From a virus: a DNA stretch of 48,141 bases. The first letter of the stretch is position 1. Each line of letters starts with the position of its first letter. The notes beneath the pieces were generated by a model. That model was not told where the DNA came from. It searched no databases and saw nothing but the letters and a program-made list of their open reading frames with translations. Positions 46,892-48,141 of this stretch are shown here, one piece after another. Made by a program: the position numbers and the translations under genes. The stretch covers positions 1-48,141 of the IMG/VR virus record IMGVR_UViG_3300003322_000196. One strand, given 5' to 3'.

Positions 46892-48141
46892 ATGGCTAAG
46901 CTGTCGACACTCTTCGATGATTTCGAAAACGGCACTTTCGACACCACCCTCTGGAATGACAGCGTAAACGTTACAGAGGCTAGTGGTTATGCCACAATTC
47001 CCCAGTCGGCTGCCTATACCAACAAGTTAGGTACGACCAACACCTACGACTTCTCTTCGGATTCGTTCCAGTTCGAAATGACGTTCCCGAGTGCAGCGGT
47101 CACTGGTGCTGAGCAGTATTGCCAGATCTACACTGGAGCGGCTGGACAGACGATTCAGATGGGTCGTCTCCAGCAGTCGATTGGTTACGACTACAACGGA
47201 AACAGTGAATTCGTCACGTATAACGCGACGAACCACCGCTTCTGTCGAATCCGTACGACTGCTACCCAGATCTTCTTCGAGACATCGAGCGACGGAAGTA
47301 CTTGGGTAAACCCGTTTACTACCGGTGTACGTACTCTTGCCGCTTGGAGCTTAACCAGCGTAGCCGTCCAGTGGATCAACGGATTCTTCTCCGGTGCCGG
47401 TGGCGGCGACATGCGCATTATGCAGGTCGGTGTCAACTCCACGACGGCTGTTACAGGTTCGGACACCGAGACTGGAGTAGAGACTCAGTCCATCGGTATC
47501 ACCGACGCTGAGACAAGCACTGGTGTTGAGAGCAACACTATTTCGTCTAGCGGCTCTCAGACTGAAACTCAGACCGGTGCCGAAAACGAAGTGATCGGCG
47601 TTACCAGTACGGACACCAGTTCGAGTACAGAGTCCGAATCGATCGCACAGCCTACCAGCGATTCGGAAGTCACAGGTGCTGGTACAGAAACGCAGAGTAT
47701 TGCGTCTAGTCTTTCTGATACCGAGACCGAGACGGCTGCGGAGACGTTCTCTCTGGCTGTCCAGATTTCCGACTCCGACACGGCGTCGAGCTTGGACTCC
47801 GAGAATGTAGCCGATGATCCCGAAGAACAGGATGCCTTTGTCGGCGGCGAGTCCGAGTGGATTCAGATCCTCGGGGCCCCCGCTACCGAGCGCTCTCTGG
47901 TCTTGGGGCCCGCCACCCTCTACATTGCTCCATTCGGGGCTGTAGAGCCCGCTAACGGCCTCGTAGGCAGTGCGCCAGACTCCGGAGTCTGGACGGACCT
48001 CGGAGGCATTCTGGGAGGCGTAGAGCTATCAGTCGACCAGGAGTGGATCGAGGTTGAGCTAAAGCAGCTTCCGGACAAGCCGATGAAGCGGCTGAAGAAG
48101 CGCAGGCTGACGATCAAGACCCAGCTTGCTGAGCCGACACT
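46892..48141 (+). CDS. Lectin-like, Ser/Thr repeat and tail-tube-domain fusion (partial, runs off right edge)
   Basis: ATG 46892 with GGAGGAGGG upstream; open for 416 codons to the window end. Residues 1-185 look like a concanavalin/laminin-G-type jelly roll (STLFDDFENGTFDTTLWND). Residues about 190-305 are seven 15-19-residue acidic Ser/Thr repeats (pattern D-T-E-T-x-x-x-E-x-x-S-I). From residue 337 the sequence (VLGPATLYIAPFGAVEPAN) aligns to the major tail protein of this phage (42 of 80 identical by hand, no gaps). This is the only second copy of that domain in the window. It may be a decorated tube subunit or a tail-surface spike. The C-terminal end is not visible. Confidence 0.8.
   Translation, partial: MAKLSTLFDDFENGTFDTTLWNDSVNVTEASGYATIPQSAAYTNKLGTTNTYDFSSDSFQFEMTFPSAAVTGAEQYCQIYTGAAGQTIQMGRLQQSIGYDYNGNSEFVTYNATNHRFCRIRTTATQIFFETSSDGSTWVNPFTTGVRTLAAWSLTSVAVQWINGFFSGAGGGDMRIMQVGVNSTTAVTGSDTETGVETQSIGITDAETSTGVESNTISSSGSQTETQTGAENEVIGVTSTDTSSSTESESIAQPTSDSEVTGAGTETQSIASSLSDTETETAAETFSLAVQISDSDTASSLDSENVADDPEEQDAFVGGESEWIQILGAPATERSLVLGPATLYIAPFGAVEPANGLVGSAPDSGVWTDLGGILGGVELSVDQEWIEVELKQLPDKPMKRLKKRRLTIKTQLAEPT

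Overview
The window is a long stretch of a double-stranded DNA tailed phage genome, most likely a siphovirus of Streptomyces or a close actinomycete. The evidence is moderate-GC DNA packed with short overlapping genes, a HK97-type capsid module, a very long tape measure gene, a programmed -1 frameshift in the tail chaperone genes, a WhiB-like regulator, and a secreted hydrolase with an Rpf (resuscitation-promoting factor) domain, all typical of actinobacteria and their phages. No tRNA, rRNA, CRISPR array or insertion sequence was seen. Both window edges cut through genes, so this is part of a larger genome.

Layout. (1) 1-129 is the tail end of a rightward gene. 130-955 is non-coding and unusually rich in palindromes and short repeats. 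(2) 956-10023 is a leftward block of about 36 tiny genes, mostly overlapping by 1-40 bases, many encoding Cys-pair (zinc-ribbon-like) miniproteins, plus a MazG-like pyrophosphohydrolase. It is interrupted by one rightward gene for a secreted GH16-type glycoside hydrolase (6614-7531) with its own terminator. (3) 10146-32621 is the rightward packaging, head and tail module: two small Cys proteins, large terminase, a collagen-repeat protein, portal, scaffold, major capsid, head-tail joining proteins, tail terminator, major tail protein, frameshifted tail chaperones, a 2,302-residue tape measure carrying NlpC/P60 and LysM domains, and three large tail proteins. (4) 44694-32663 is leftward: a four-domain secreted peptidoglycan hydrolase (Rpf, NlpC/P60, LysM, M23), small membrane proteins, an SNase-like protein, a primase-polymerase/helicase, a WhiB protein, and a tightly coupled six-gene sugar cassette (dTDP-glucose 4,6-dehydratase-like, epimerase-like, four glycosyltransferases), followed by three small proteins. 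(5) 44783-48141 is rightward again: a membrane protein, amidase endolysin, holin-like protein, a structural protein, and a gene cut by the right edge that joins a lectin-like domain, an acidic Ser/Thr repeat stalk and a second copy of the major-tail-protein domain.

How the parts work together. The rightward genes build the virion and lyse the cell (amidase plus holin). The leftward small genes are probably early host-takeover functions, by inference from position and size only. The leftward middle block combines replication (primase-helicase), regulation (WhiB) and sugar-nucleotide plus glycosyl transfer functions, likely decorating a virion or host glycan. Two exported enzymes with Sec-type signal peptides (GH16 and the Rpf-containing hydrolase) are not needed for ordinary holin-endolysin lysis and may act on the host envelope or on neighbouring dormant cells.

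The most unusual points are the four-domain Rpf hydrolase with a 21-base palindromic operator, the second tail-tube domain at the right edge, the six-gene glycosylation cassette, the zinc-miniprotein cluster with an apparent dual-coding overlap at 8917-9139, and an attenuator or pseudoknot-like leader at 17447-17508.
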